From the NCBI GenBank assembly GCA_000733355.1, contig JNVV01000001.1, forward strand, positions 2,748,219-2,812,218: DNA of 64,000 nucleotides, in the 5' to 3' direction. This DNA comes from Falciphora oryzae (Eukaryota; Ascomycota; Sordariomycetes; Magnaporthales; Magnaporthaceae). The notes under the pieces were generated by a model, which saw only the letters and a list, made by a program, of their open reading frames with translations, was not told where the DNA came from and made no database searches. Every line of letters starts with the position of its first letter. The first letter of the stretch is position 1. The translations under genes were made by a program, and so were the position numbers. Below are positions 55,396 through 64,000 of this stretch, piece by piece.

Positions 55396-56138
55396 GCTTT
55401 GGGCCGTTCATGATTTTTGACCTGTTCCCTCATGTTTTCCTTCAACGCGTCTCATAATGCATCGACTTTAGAAGATTCCCACTGGCAGCTCTAGCTCAGG
55501 CTGGATGTTCACCGTGGATCACACTACTCAAAGTTCGTCTAGGATTGGCCCAGTCTGCTAAACAGGGAACAGGCTGATAGCACCCTGACTCGGTCCTAGC
55601 CAATAAAGACAGCATGTGACTTTAGAGATTCCGGAGGATTCTCGAAATGCTGTTTGAGAGGCACTGGAGAACTTAGACCTTGGGCTATTTCTGTTGGACT
55701 CGCTGAAGATGGATGTGAGCTTCTTCCAGTTTTGATCGGCGCAGTGCAAAAAAAAAAAAAAAAAAAGAGCCCGATGAATCCAGCCTGCGCCCGCCGTCTC
55801 TGGCTGACCAGGCCTGGACTGCGCCTGGTTCCACAGGGGAAATCCAGTGCGTGCCCGCAATGAGCCGTGGATCAGCAGCTTGGCAGCCAGGGGCTTTCCT
55901 TCACGTTTTCTAATCGACATCAATATGCATCGCCTGTCGAGATAACTAGGTCGACATCTGCATCAAAACCAACAGGCAACGCTCCTGTCGATGCAGTTTT
56001 TCCCCTTTTCAAAAACAGCCTTGAACTTCTCCCTCTTCCCCCGGCAAGAATCCGGCTGGGCTGGCGTTGCTGAAAGCTCCCCCTGTTCCAACGAACCGGC
56101 CTCGCAGCCGCGGCGACAGAAGCACCAACGCCACGACC
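55396..56138. other. Intergenic region upstream of the four-span protein
   Basis: About 0.7 kb with no gene seen; it contains A19 at 55748-55766. The start ATG chosen for the next gene (56139) is the first in its frame. Confidence 0.6.
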
Positions 56139-57007
56139 ATGCCCGCCACGGGCCCGTCCTCGCCGGCCGGCCAGTCGACCCCGCCGCCGAACGCGGCCAT
56201 GGTGTACCGCTCGACATCCCCAGACCACGAGTCGCAGCGCCTCATGGCCGCCGCCGCCGCCGACAGCAGCCGATACGACGACGACAACCGGCCGGGCCGC
56301 CGCTCGCTCAGGGTGCGCTTCCACCTGGTCAACTGGCTGCGCCTGCTCATCGCCTTCCTGAGCGTCGCGAGCATCTGCCTGACCGCCGGCGGCGACACCC
56401 TGATCCCCGCCGCCATCCCCGTCTTCGTCTTCGCGACGCTCTCGGCCTTCTGGAACGGCGTCATCCTGTTCGACTGGGCCTTTGACTGCTGGGGCCGCCG
56501 CCCGCGCTGCCTGTGCCTGAGGCTGCCCACCTGCCTCTGCCAGTTCGGCGCGTGCAGGGTCGGCTGCGGCGACTCTCCGGACGCTGATGGTGATGATCAG
56601 GACCCGCAGGTGCTGGGGAAGAGGCGGCGGCCGAGGCTGGGGGCCAACGCGCTCTGGGTCGTCGACCTGCTCTTCGCCGCCCCGTTCCTCATCAGCCCGG
56701 CCGTCTTCAACGCCCAGGCCGGGCTGTACTGGTGGGCGAGGTACAACAGGGACAAGCTGATTGCCATCAACGTGATCATATGGCCCATTTTGTGAGTCGC
56801 CGTCCCGCCTCCGTCTTGTCCTGCCCATTCGATCTAGACCTGTGGCTAACCGCAATGACTCTGGTTCTTAGCATACTGTTCATCCTCGTCGCCGCCCTCC
56901 AACACACCCGCCTCGGCCGGGGCGTCACTATCACCATAACACCTGACGACCAGGCCCACGACCCGTACAGATCCCGGGTCCGTTCGCCCCGGCGCTCTCT
57001 GCCATAA
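56139..57007 (+). CDS. Small four-span membrane protein, unknown family
   Basis: Two exons (56139-56791, 56872-57007) with an 80 bp intron (GTGAGT...CTTAG) encode about 262 residues. The N-terminal 55 or so residues are Pro/Ser/Ala/Asp-rich and disordered. Hydrophobic spans fall near residues 62-84 (LVNWLRLLIAFLSVASICLTA), 87-112, 169-192 and 205-232. Between the second and third span is a Cys-rich loop with about eight Cys (CWGRRPRCLCLRLPTCLC...GCGD). The splice joins spans into IIWPIFILFILVAALQHTR. The four-helix layout is MARVEL- or tetraspan-like in outline only. The C-terminus is basic. No function is assigned. Confidence 0.7.
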
Positions 57008-57362
57008 ATCAGTATCAGCATAAAAATATGCCGATTGGCCGTATCACCGAATCAGACGTAACGTGTCATGACAAGATAGAGATAATGGATCAGAGAGGAG
57101 GAGCATAAGTCGGCTCGGCCTCTGGAAAGCCTTGGATGGCTACAAAACGTTGGTACACCCGAAGGCGAACTCAAGCAACGGGTCGCTAGACTGCTGTATC
57201 TATAAATCGGTAGAGATTTGTTGGACACCTAGCTGGCTTCACAAGCACCTGATTTTCCGTCTGGTTACCCGCCAGACTACACACGACGCCTTAAATACCC
57301 GCCCAGGGTCTCTCCTGAGAAAGGTCCCCGAGATACACATGCGAAACCCCGCCCTAGTGCGC
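57008..57362. other. Convergent 3' region of the four-span gene and PEX11
   Basis: 355 bases, no gene seen; shared 3' flank. Confidence 0.6.
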
Positions 57363-58321
57363 TCACGCACACCTCTCCCAGAAGTCCAGGCCCGTCAGTA
57401 TCGAAGTCAAAAACATGGCCGAGCTCACGCTGAGCGCGTCCAGCGGGACCCATCCCAGCGCGCTCCCAGGCAGCGCAATGTCCACCAGGTCCGCAACCAT
57501 CTTCCTCAGGCACGCCCGGCGCTTGGCCGCGTTGGCCCTCTGCGCCGCCTTTGCCTTGGCCTTTTCCTCTTCCCTCTTCTTCTTCTTCTCCTCCTCGCTC
57601 TCACCCTCCCCATCCTTCTTCTCATCCACCCCACCCCCGAACCCGGCCCCCGTCTCGGGCACCGCGGACCCGGCGTACGTGCCCAGCACCTTGAGCGCGC
57701 CCGACGCGGCGCCGCACGCCAGCGCGAGCAGCCAGAAGCGCTGCGCCTCGGTCCCCAAAACGCCGCCCATCTCGGGGCTGAAGACGCGCGGCAGGTGCGC
57801 CACGCCCAGGGCGTCGGGCAGCGTCGCCGTCTCGAGGAGGTAGTACATGCCGTTGAAGGCGCGCGCCGAGACGTCGAGCCAGAGCTCCAGGCTTTTACCG
57901 CCGCCGCCGCCGCCGGGGGCCGCGGAGAAGTACAGCTTCTGCGCCCCGTGGAACGCCTCGGCGAACCGGAAGAGCCGCAGCACGCGCCGCGTCATGTTGA
58001 GCCGCCCGCGCAGGTCGCCCAGCATGCCCAGCGTGTCGGCCACGACGAGCGGGGTAGGGCCCGCCCCCTTGCCGTCGCCGGTGAGGCCATTGTTCTCTTG
58101 GTGCGGCAGGTTGTTGATCCGGTCGGTGAGCCGGAGCGTCAGCAGGGGCACGGCGATGACGATCTGGATGATGGCCTGGAGGAGACGCAGGATGCGTTCG
58201 AGCCCGACTGGTTTGGGGAAAAGGTCAGTTATGTGAGGGTAACACAAATACCAGCCAGCGATGAATGCCACCCACAGGCGTCGGTGCTGAACCGAACCAA
58301 CCGCTCCGCGGTTGAGCTCAT
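57363..58321 (-). CDS. PEX11: Peroxisomal membrane protein PEX11 family
   Basis: Drives elongation and division of peroxisomes. Two exons on the minus strand (58321-58276, 58207-57363), with a 68 bp intron (GTGGGT...ACCAG), give about 296 residues. Exon 1 encodes MSSTAERLVRFSTDA, and the splice joins it to FGLERILRLLQ, the usual Pex11 N-terminus; without splicing this end is lost. Conserved regions include RLTDRINN, LRGRLNMTRRVLRLFRFAEAFHGAQKLY and ARAFNGMYYLLETATLPDALG. A Lys/Glu-rich coiled-coil-like stretch (residues about 200-245) precedes the last hydrophobic segment near the C-terminus. The length is close to filamentous-fungal PEX11 types, and which paralogue it is cannot be decided here. 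It lies 13 kb from PEX2. Confidence 0.9.
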
Positions 58322-59258
58322 CTTCCCAGGCGGCGACGGGCCAGTAGGAACAGACGAGGCAAATACTGGATGAAAGGTTACTGAGCAAAACCAGCGTTGA
58401 GACGAGACAGAATATCCAAACAGGCCACGTTCAAAGACGAGTTTCGAGTATTATTGTACCAAAGTTGCTGACAATTATGAGCGTTTCACGTCGACTCACG
58501 CCCTCTTCGTGCACCGCACACAATCCGAAGCGGTTAAAATCGGCGGTGAGCGTCCGTAGAAACCACCCCTCCATCCATCGACTACGTGGTCAACCGCTTG
58601 CTTGCCCCCGGGCGTGGGCGTGAACAATTGGCAACCTATCGAATCGAGTCTTACGTTAGGTAGAGTCTAGCGTCAATGGGCGGGCAATCGGCCCACCATC
58701 CCCTTCGCTCCTCTCTTATGCCATTCGACCTCCCAGCAGGGACGAGTTTGGGATGGGTTTCCATGTGATAATTTGACCATGTTCTCACATACATTTGACG
58801 CCCCGACTCCACCACAATATCCTGGGAATAGACAACTAGGTAGGGAACCGAGCAGTCGGTGATTCAAAGGGAGACCAACATGTCCACCAAATAAAAAGAA
58901 ACCATTGGAGGGAACCTAACAGCAAGTAAATACAGCACATCGCGGCGCCACCCTATTCCCTGTCACCTGAAACTAAGGCTCCAGGGCTCCGCGTATGTTC
59001 AAACGACAGGCTTCGTGCCTGTTCTGTTCTTCCTTCACATGCAGCTACTCTAGAAACGCCTCGAGAGTCCAACAAGAAGCCCTCAGCTCTTGCTTCCGCC
59101 TACTCACCGCCAAACCAAAAAAGAATCGGCTTGCAAGCGGCATGCACGGAGCGTGACTTGCTTTGTTGTCGACTCCCGTCCCAAGACTTGGTACAGAGCG
59201 CTCTTGGTAGTTCTATTTTTCTCTACCCACTTGATACAGCACGCACGCCCCGCTGCCT
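58322..59258. other. Intergenic region between PEX11 and the complex I gene
   Basis: Both flanking genes are on the minus strand; it holds the PEX11 promoter and the 3' end of the complex I gene. ACTAGGTAGGG at 58837-58847 is a TACCTAGGT-like element. No gene seen. Confidence 0.6.
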
Positions 59259-60952
59259 TTATTGCCCGGGAGCGACAAGCTTACCCTGCTGCCTGGCGTC
59301 GTGGTTCCAGCCGCCAGCCAGCGCCGCTCCTCCCGTCTGCTGTGCGTAGTCTGCCATCCGCTTCTCGAGCTCGGGGCGGAAGTGGCGGATCAGACCCTGG
59401 ATGGGCCAAGCAAAAGCCTCTCCCAGGGCTACAGAGTAATGGAAGAGTCAGGAAAGGAGACTTGCCCAGAAAAACGGGGTGGGGTCGCAGATAAAAACGT
59501 ACCGCAGATGGTGTGGCCCTCGACCTGCTTGGTCAGCTCCTGAAGCATGTCGATCTCGCGCACGCGGCCCTGGCCGTGCTCAAAGCGGTGCATGATCTGC
59601 TCGGTCCACTTGCTGCCCTCGCGGCAGGGCGTGCACTGGCCGCAGCTCTCGTGGCGGTAAAAGTGCGACAGGCGAGCGATGGCCCGCACGACGTCGGTGC
59701 TCTTGTCCATGACGATGACGGCCGCGGTGCCCAGGCCCGACTGGCTGTCCTTGAGCGCGTCAAAGTCCATCAGCTGGTCGTCGCACACGTGCTTGGGCAG
59801 GATCGGGGTCGACGACCCGCCGGGGATGACGGCCAGCAAGTTGTCCCAGCCGCCGCGGACGCCGCCGCAGTGCTTGTCGATCAGCTCGCGCATCGAGATG
59901 GACATCTCCTCCTCGACGGTGCACGGGTTGTTGACGTGGCCGCTGATGCAGAAGAGCTTGGTGCCCTGGTTGCGCTCGCGGCCGAAGCCGGCGAACCACG
60001 AGCCGCCGCGGCGGCAGATGGTGGGCGCCACAGCGACCGTCTCGACGTTGGCCACGGTCGAGGGGCAGCCGAAAAGGCCGACGGCGGCGGGGAAGGGCGG
60101 CTTGAGGCGCGGCTTGCCGGCCTTGCCCTCGAGCGACTCGATCAGCGACGTCTCCTCGCCGCAGACGTAGGCACCGCCGCCACGGTGGATGAAGACGTCA
60201 AAGTCGTAGCCCGACCCGCACGCGTTCTTGCCGATCAGGCCGTCGGCGTAGGCCTCGTTGATGGCCTGCTGCAGCACCGCCGCCTCGTGCACGAACTCGC
60301 CGCGGATGTAGATGTAGGCCGCCGTGGCGTTCATGGCCCGGCCGGCGACAAGGCAGCCCTCGACGAGCTTGTGGGGGTCCTTGCGCATGATCTCGCGGTC
60401 CTTGCACGTTCCGGGCTCGCCCTCGTCGGCGTTGACGACCAGGTACCTCGGCTTGTTGTCCTTGTCCCAGTCTTTGAAGTTCATGAACGACTGTCCGGTC
60501 CAGAATTGTTAGCTCGGAGTCCATGCCCCTCGGCGGCCACCAACCCGGCCCCGGCTGACGGTGCAATCCACCCTAGCAGCCCGCCGCCAACGTACCCATT
60601 TCAGGCCCGAAGGAAAGCCGGCTCCTCCTCTCCCGCGCAGGCCCGAGGCCTTGATCTCGCCAATGATCCAGTCGTGGCCCTTCAATATTATCTCCTTTGT
60701 CTTGTGCCAGTCGCCCATCTTCTTGGCCGACTTGAGGTCGGGCGGGTACCTGCCGTACAGGTTCTGGAAGATGCGGTCCTGGTCCCGCAGGCCGCCGTAT
60801 GTGCGCTTGGTCGGTGCGGCATCCTGGACGGTGGCAAAGGACCTCGTCGTCGACGACGGCTGCTGGGCATGGGCGGCGGCGGCGGCAGCGACGGGGCGGG
60901 TCACGGCCCGCGACAGGGCCGTCGAAGGCGCCGCCGTTGTTCTCGACAGCAT
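59259..60952 (-). CDS. NADH:ubiquinone oxidoreductase 51 kDa subunit (NDUFV1 homologue)
   Basis: This mitochondrial complex I subunit binds NADH, FMN and one 4Fe-4S cluster. Exons 60952-60596, 60490-59503 and 59428-59259 (introns of 105 and 74 bp, both starting GTACGT) encode about 504 residues. The first 45 or so residues are an Arg/Ala/Ser-rich mitochondrial presequence. Then come [15 protein letters not shown], the glycine-rich [13 protein letters not shown] (intron follows), [31 protein letters not shown], and the 4Fe-4S ligands C402, C405 and C408 (ESCGQCTPC) with C448 in GHTIC. The second intron sits right after that Cys, and the last exon ends [18 protein letters not shown]. Divergent from dynactin subunit 6, 514 bp apart. 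Confidence 0.96.
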
Positions 60953-61465
60953 CGTGGGGGCGGGGTTCTGCTCAGCCGGGCAGCGATGGGGGTCAATGGC
61001 CTGCTGGCGGCGTGGTGTCGTCGGTCGTTCGGGGATTCGCAAGCAAAATGATTTGCCGAAATCGACGAGGTTGACTAGGAATTGAGGCACTTTGCTTGGA
61101 GATGTGAATCTGGTGCGCGCTGATTGGCTGGCGGGGCGGGTGGGGCTGTGGTTCCGTTCGTGGCGAGCTCCAGAGCTTCGAGGGGCTCTGGAGCTGTTGG
61201 GACCAAAATGTTGTTTGGCGCTATTAGTCGTCTCGTCCACAATAGGGAGTGGCAACCACAGCGAATTGCCGCCAGTATAGCTGCATCTCTCAATTCCATG
61301 GAAGGTGGCTGAGTGATCGACCTGGTGTTGCAGCCAGGATTCGGAAAGCCCACCCAACCAAACACGCTCCGGCAGCTTCCACATCCCAGCTGCCTCTGCC
61401 TCGCCGACTCCCTCTTCACCTCTTCGTAGCCTGCCTACCCAGCCAGATATCGAAACACCGCAACC
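60953..61465. promoter_or_regulatory. Bidirectional promoter between the complex I and dynactin genes
   Basis: 513 bp between two divergent start codons, with an inverted CCAAT box (ATTGG, 61123-61127) and a nearby GGCGGGGCGGG. Such HAP-complex sites are common in fungal respiratory-gene promoters. Confidence 0.7.
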
Positions 61466-62129
61466 ATGTCCTCCTCCAACAAGCGGCATTCGATAATGCC
61501 GGCCGCCGCGCAGGCCGGCCCCAAGGCGCCCGTGATCTTCTCGTCGAGCATCACCATCGCCGACTCTGCCATGCTGTCGGGCGTGTACCCCATCACCGTG
61601 TCGTCCGAGTCGGTCGTCCACCCGCGCGCCCGCTTCGACAGCGCCGGCGGCCCCGTCAACGTCGGCCGCCGCTGCGTCGTCCACGAGCGCGCCCTGCTCG
61701 GCGCTCCCAGCACCAACAGCCGCTACGCCGAGGGCTCCGTCACCCTGGCCGACCTGGTCACCGTCGAGGCCGCCGCCGTGGTCGAGTGCGGGGGCACATA
61801 TGTCGGCGAGGGCACCACCGTCGGCGTCGGCTGTCGGATTGGAGCCGGCGCGTCTATTGGCAAGGTTCGTGATTTTTTTCTACTTCTCCTTTGCTTCGAC
61901 GACCATCAGGCTGACAGCGTCTTTGGTTTGCAAACGACAGCACTGCACTCTCACCCCCATGTCCATCGTTGCGTCGGGCGAAAAGATACCAGACTTCACC
62001 GTTATATACTCCAATGGCATGAGGCGGACCGACAAGCGGAACATGCAAGGGCTCAGAAACCCTGTACAGTCCAGGCACATCGAAGTCCTCAGGAGGCTTA
62101 TACCAAGCAACTCAGCAAAGTTCCAGTAA
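61466..62129 (+). CDS. Dynactin subunit 6 (p27-like)
   Basis: Dynactin pointed-end subunit of the dynein adaptor complex; the Neurospora counterpart belongs to the ropy genes needed for nuclear movement. Two exons (61466-61864, 61941-62129) and a 76 bp phase-0 intron (GTTCGT...GACAG, branch GCTGAC) give 195 residues. The central part is a left-handed beta helix with repeats such as [30 protein letters not shown] and [27 protein letters not shown]. Exon 2 continues [29 protein letters not shown]. The basic N-terminus includes a Ser-rich lead of about 20 residues. The length matches the family. Confidence 0.9.
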
Positions 62130-62762
62130 ACGTCAAGCCAGGACGGCCATATGAGAATGATTTCGCATAGACTGGAGTTGTAGCGGCGTTGTGGGAGGTT
62201 GGTTATAGCGAATAACATGGGACGAAAAAGAGCATACCAGTAACTAAGTGACTATGCAACGCTATTTTGACTGTTGTTGCTTGCCAGCATTATCAAGCTA
62301 AAGAGAGATAGGGGAAGAAGAGGGAGAGAGAAAAAGAAAAAGAAAACCAGAGAAAACAACAGGAACATCCAACTCGCTTCCAGATTTGTCCATGTTTTTC
62401 TCTACCTGTCTACCCATATCAATCGACTGCGTATCGAGCCCCAAGCCAGTATATCCATGTGCCTCCTATACCAGCCGTGTCGACTAGTGACCAAGTTAGA
62501 GCTAGATGCTCTTACCCTTGACCAGCCGGTCTTATTCGAGGCTCGTTTCATTCCAGCGGCACCAAACGCCGCGCATTATGTGCATAATTCCCAACATTAG
62601 GAGAGCCCCTTCGCAACCCCATGCAAACAGCCATCTAGCCGATGGCATGCCCCACTGGCCGGGCGGGAACTCCCTTCTCGTCCGAACTCTTCTCGGCAGC
62701 AAACAAAAACAAGCGAGACCGCCCAGCCTATCACGACCTCCCCCAAGTCCCAACGAGGAAAC
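62130..62762. other. Convergent 3' region
   Basis: 633 bases between dynactin subunit 6 and the F-box-like gene; an A/G-rich stretch lies at 62308-62360. No gene seen. Confidence 0.6.
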
Positions 62763-63998
62763 TCAGAGGTAGCGTGACTTCATCCACTCGCTGGTCCCCA
62801 GGCCGAGGTTGAGGCCGTTCTCGGCCCACCAGCGGCGGACGCGCGTCTGGTCGCCGAGCGAGTCCTCGAGCGCCTCCTCGATGTCCATGGTGCGGTACTC
62901 GACCTTCTTGGCGGGCCGGCCGCCCATGCCGGGCAGCTCGCCGCGGGCGTAGAGGCGCCACCACTCGAGCACGTCGATGTACGAGTGCACCGTGGGCTCG
63001 ACGAGCACCTGCGCGTTGAAGATGATGTCGTCGTCGCCCCGCAGCTGCCGCCACGTCTCGAGCACGTCGGCCCGGCCCTTCTGCGACGCCTTCATGCACA
63101 CCCCGTCCAGGTGCTCCACCGCCATGCCGCTCGCCATCCACCACCGCAGCACCTCGGTCTGCCCGGCCTGCGCCGCGCACGTGAGCGACCGCCCGGGCTT
63201 GGGCATCACCACCGGCAGCCCCGCCGCCGCCGCCGCCGCCGCCCCGCTGTCGCTGTCGCCGTCTGCGCCGCCGCTCCCGCCGCCCGCCGCCGCCTGCCGC
63301 CACCAGTCCAGCACGCGCAGGTGGCCCCTAGCGCTGGCCTGCTCGAGCGCGGCCTCGGTGTACTTGAGCGGCAGGCCGGAGCGGCGCCACCACTCGAGGA
63401 CGTGCACGTACCCGTTGCGGGACGCGCCGTCCATGGCCTCGGCGTCGTACTGCTTCTCCAGGAAGGACGGGGAGCGGGCCCACCAGTCGAGGATGTCGGT
63501 ACGGCCGTAGTAGGCCGACGCCTTTGTGGGCACCGTCTTGCCGTCAAAGTTGCGGAACACGATGGGGCAGTGGCCCTCGATGTAGGTCAGGACGCCGATG
63601 AGGGCGAACTTGAAGATGAGCTTGATGGCCAGCGCCGACAGGTCGGTCAGGTTGGCGGGCGCGCCCTCGAGGAACTTGCACACGGCCGCTGTGTCGGCCG
63701 TCAGCAGCTTCCACTCGAGCTGGTGCATAAAGACCTGCAGCGGGTCCGACGGGTCCTTGGGCGCGAGCCGCCACCCTTGCGACGTGGGCATCTCGAGCGT
63801 CGTGAAGACGCCCAGCGACTGCGCCAGCTCCCAGTCGTTGGTGTGCTCCAGGATCAGGCCCCAGATCTCAGGCGGCAGCGTCGTGCGCGTCTTGGCACCC
63901 CCGTCGGTGCCTTGTGACGGCGACGGCGACAGGGAGTCATCGGTGCCCGCGCTGGCGCCGGCGCACTTGGCGGCCGAGACGTCGACGTCGTGGCCCAT
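62763..63998 (-). CDS. F-box-like protein with ankyrin-like WW-containing repeats
   Basis: A frame of 411 residues from ATG 63998, two bases from the window's end, so the real start may lie outside. The N-terminus is acidic and Ser-rich; TTLPPEIWGLILEHTNDWELAQSL (residues about 40-63) resembles an F-box. Then come several short repeats of the type GRTDILDWWARSP, GYVHVLEWWRRSGLP, GHLRVLDWWRQ, GQTEVLRWWMASGM, GRADVLETW and SYIDVLEWWRL, each beginning with an ankyrin-type helix and ending at a WW pair. A poly-Ala/Gly/Asp low-complexity insert lies between the third and fourth repeats. F-box proteins usually recruit substrates to SCF ubiquitin ligases; that is inference here. No intron is needed. 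Family of unknown function in ascomycetes. Confidence 0.7.
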   Translation of the reverse strand: MGHDVDVSAAKCAGASAGTDDSLSPSPSQGTDGGAKTRTTLPPEIWGLILEHTNDWELAQSLGVFTTLEMPTSQGWRLAPKDPSDPLQVFMHQLEWKLLTADTAAVCKFLEGAPANLTDLSALAIKLIFKFALIGVLTYIEGHCPIVFRNFDGKTVPTKASAYYGRTDILDWWARSPSFLEKQYDAEAMDGASRNGYVHVLEWWRRSGLPLKYTEAALEQASARGHLRVLDWWRQAAAGGGSGGADGDSDSGAAAAAAAGLPVVMPKPGRSLTCAAQAGQTEVLRWWMASGMAVEHLDGVCMKASQKGRADVLETWRQLRGDDDIIFNAQVLVEPTVHSYIDVLEWWRLYARGELPGMGGRPAKKVEYRTMDIEEALEDSLGDQTRVRRWWAENGLNLGLGTSEWMKSRYL

Positions 63999-64000
63999 GG

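Noticed and set aside
59259..59428. Suspected frameshift at the end of the complex I subunit
   Set aside because: A first reading seemed to lose one base; re-reading the minus strand shows GGCTGGCGGCTGGAAC in frame, ending with the normal C-terminus.

Overview
The window is nuclear DNA from a filamentous ascomycete (Pezizomycotina), most likely a Sordariomycete. The signs are short GT-AG introns of about 50-140 bp with CTNAC-like branch sites, strongly GC-rich coding third positions, and Ascomycota-specific families (Zn2Cys6 regulators, EDEM-type GH47 with a PA domain, filamentous-fungal PEX2, PEX11, DUF1772). There is also a eukaryotic tRNA-Ile(AAU). Two runs of N (26406-26555 and 49155-49195) show a scaffold with gaps. 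I cannot name the species.

Layout. The left edge (1-321, minus) may hold the 5' end of an unknown gene that diverges from a LEU3-like Zn2Cys6 transcription factor (1335-3791, plus). From 3.8 to 21.7 kb there is about 18 kb with no supportable gene. It is rich in A/T homopolymers, microsatellites and short recurrent motifs, and it ends at a Myb/SANT-like regulator (21764-23780, plus). A further 6.7 kb downstream is also empty, so this one regulator sits in about 27 kb of DNA. From 30.4 kb gene density becomes ordinary: an EDEM/MNL1-like GH47 protein with a PA domain (30443-33916, plus), adenine phosphoribosyltransferase (35058-35925, minus), a 3.9 kb gap, a multi-spanning membrane protein (39937-42252, minus), PEX2 (42983-44473, minus), a membrane-anchored ZZ/EF-hand protein (45099-48089, plus), an aldehyde dehydrogenase broken by a gap (48997-50402, plus), a cytochrome P450 (52457-54182, plus), a DUF1772 membrane protein (54517-55050, minus), tRNA-Ile (55270-55343), a small four-span membrane protein (56139-57007, plus), PEX11 (57363-58321, minus), complex I 51 kDa subunit (59259-60952, minus), dynactin subunit 6/p27 (61466-62129, plus) and an F-box-like/ankyrin-like protein (62763-63998, minus).

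How the genes relate. Most of the right half is housekeeping: purine salvage, peroxisome biogenesis (PEX2 and PEX11, 13 kb apart), ER glycoprotein quality control, complex I and dynactin. The aldehyde dehydrogenase, P450 and DUF1772 genes form a small group of oxidative or accessory enzymes, but no polyketide or peptide synthase accompanies them. Divergent promoters lie between PEX2 and the ZZ/EF-hand gene and between the complex I gene and dynactin p27.

Main points of interest are the very large regulatory territory around the Myb-like gene, with a recurrent CACAAGTCCC motif found in it; an exon chain in the membrane protein that only stays in frame if a single-nucleotide exon is used; a stop codon that overlaps a perfect splice donor in the same gene; and an assembly gap in the dehydrogenase whose stated length cannot be right. 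All exon boundaries were read by eye from splice consensus and reading phase.
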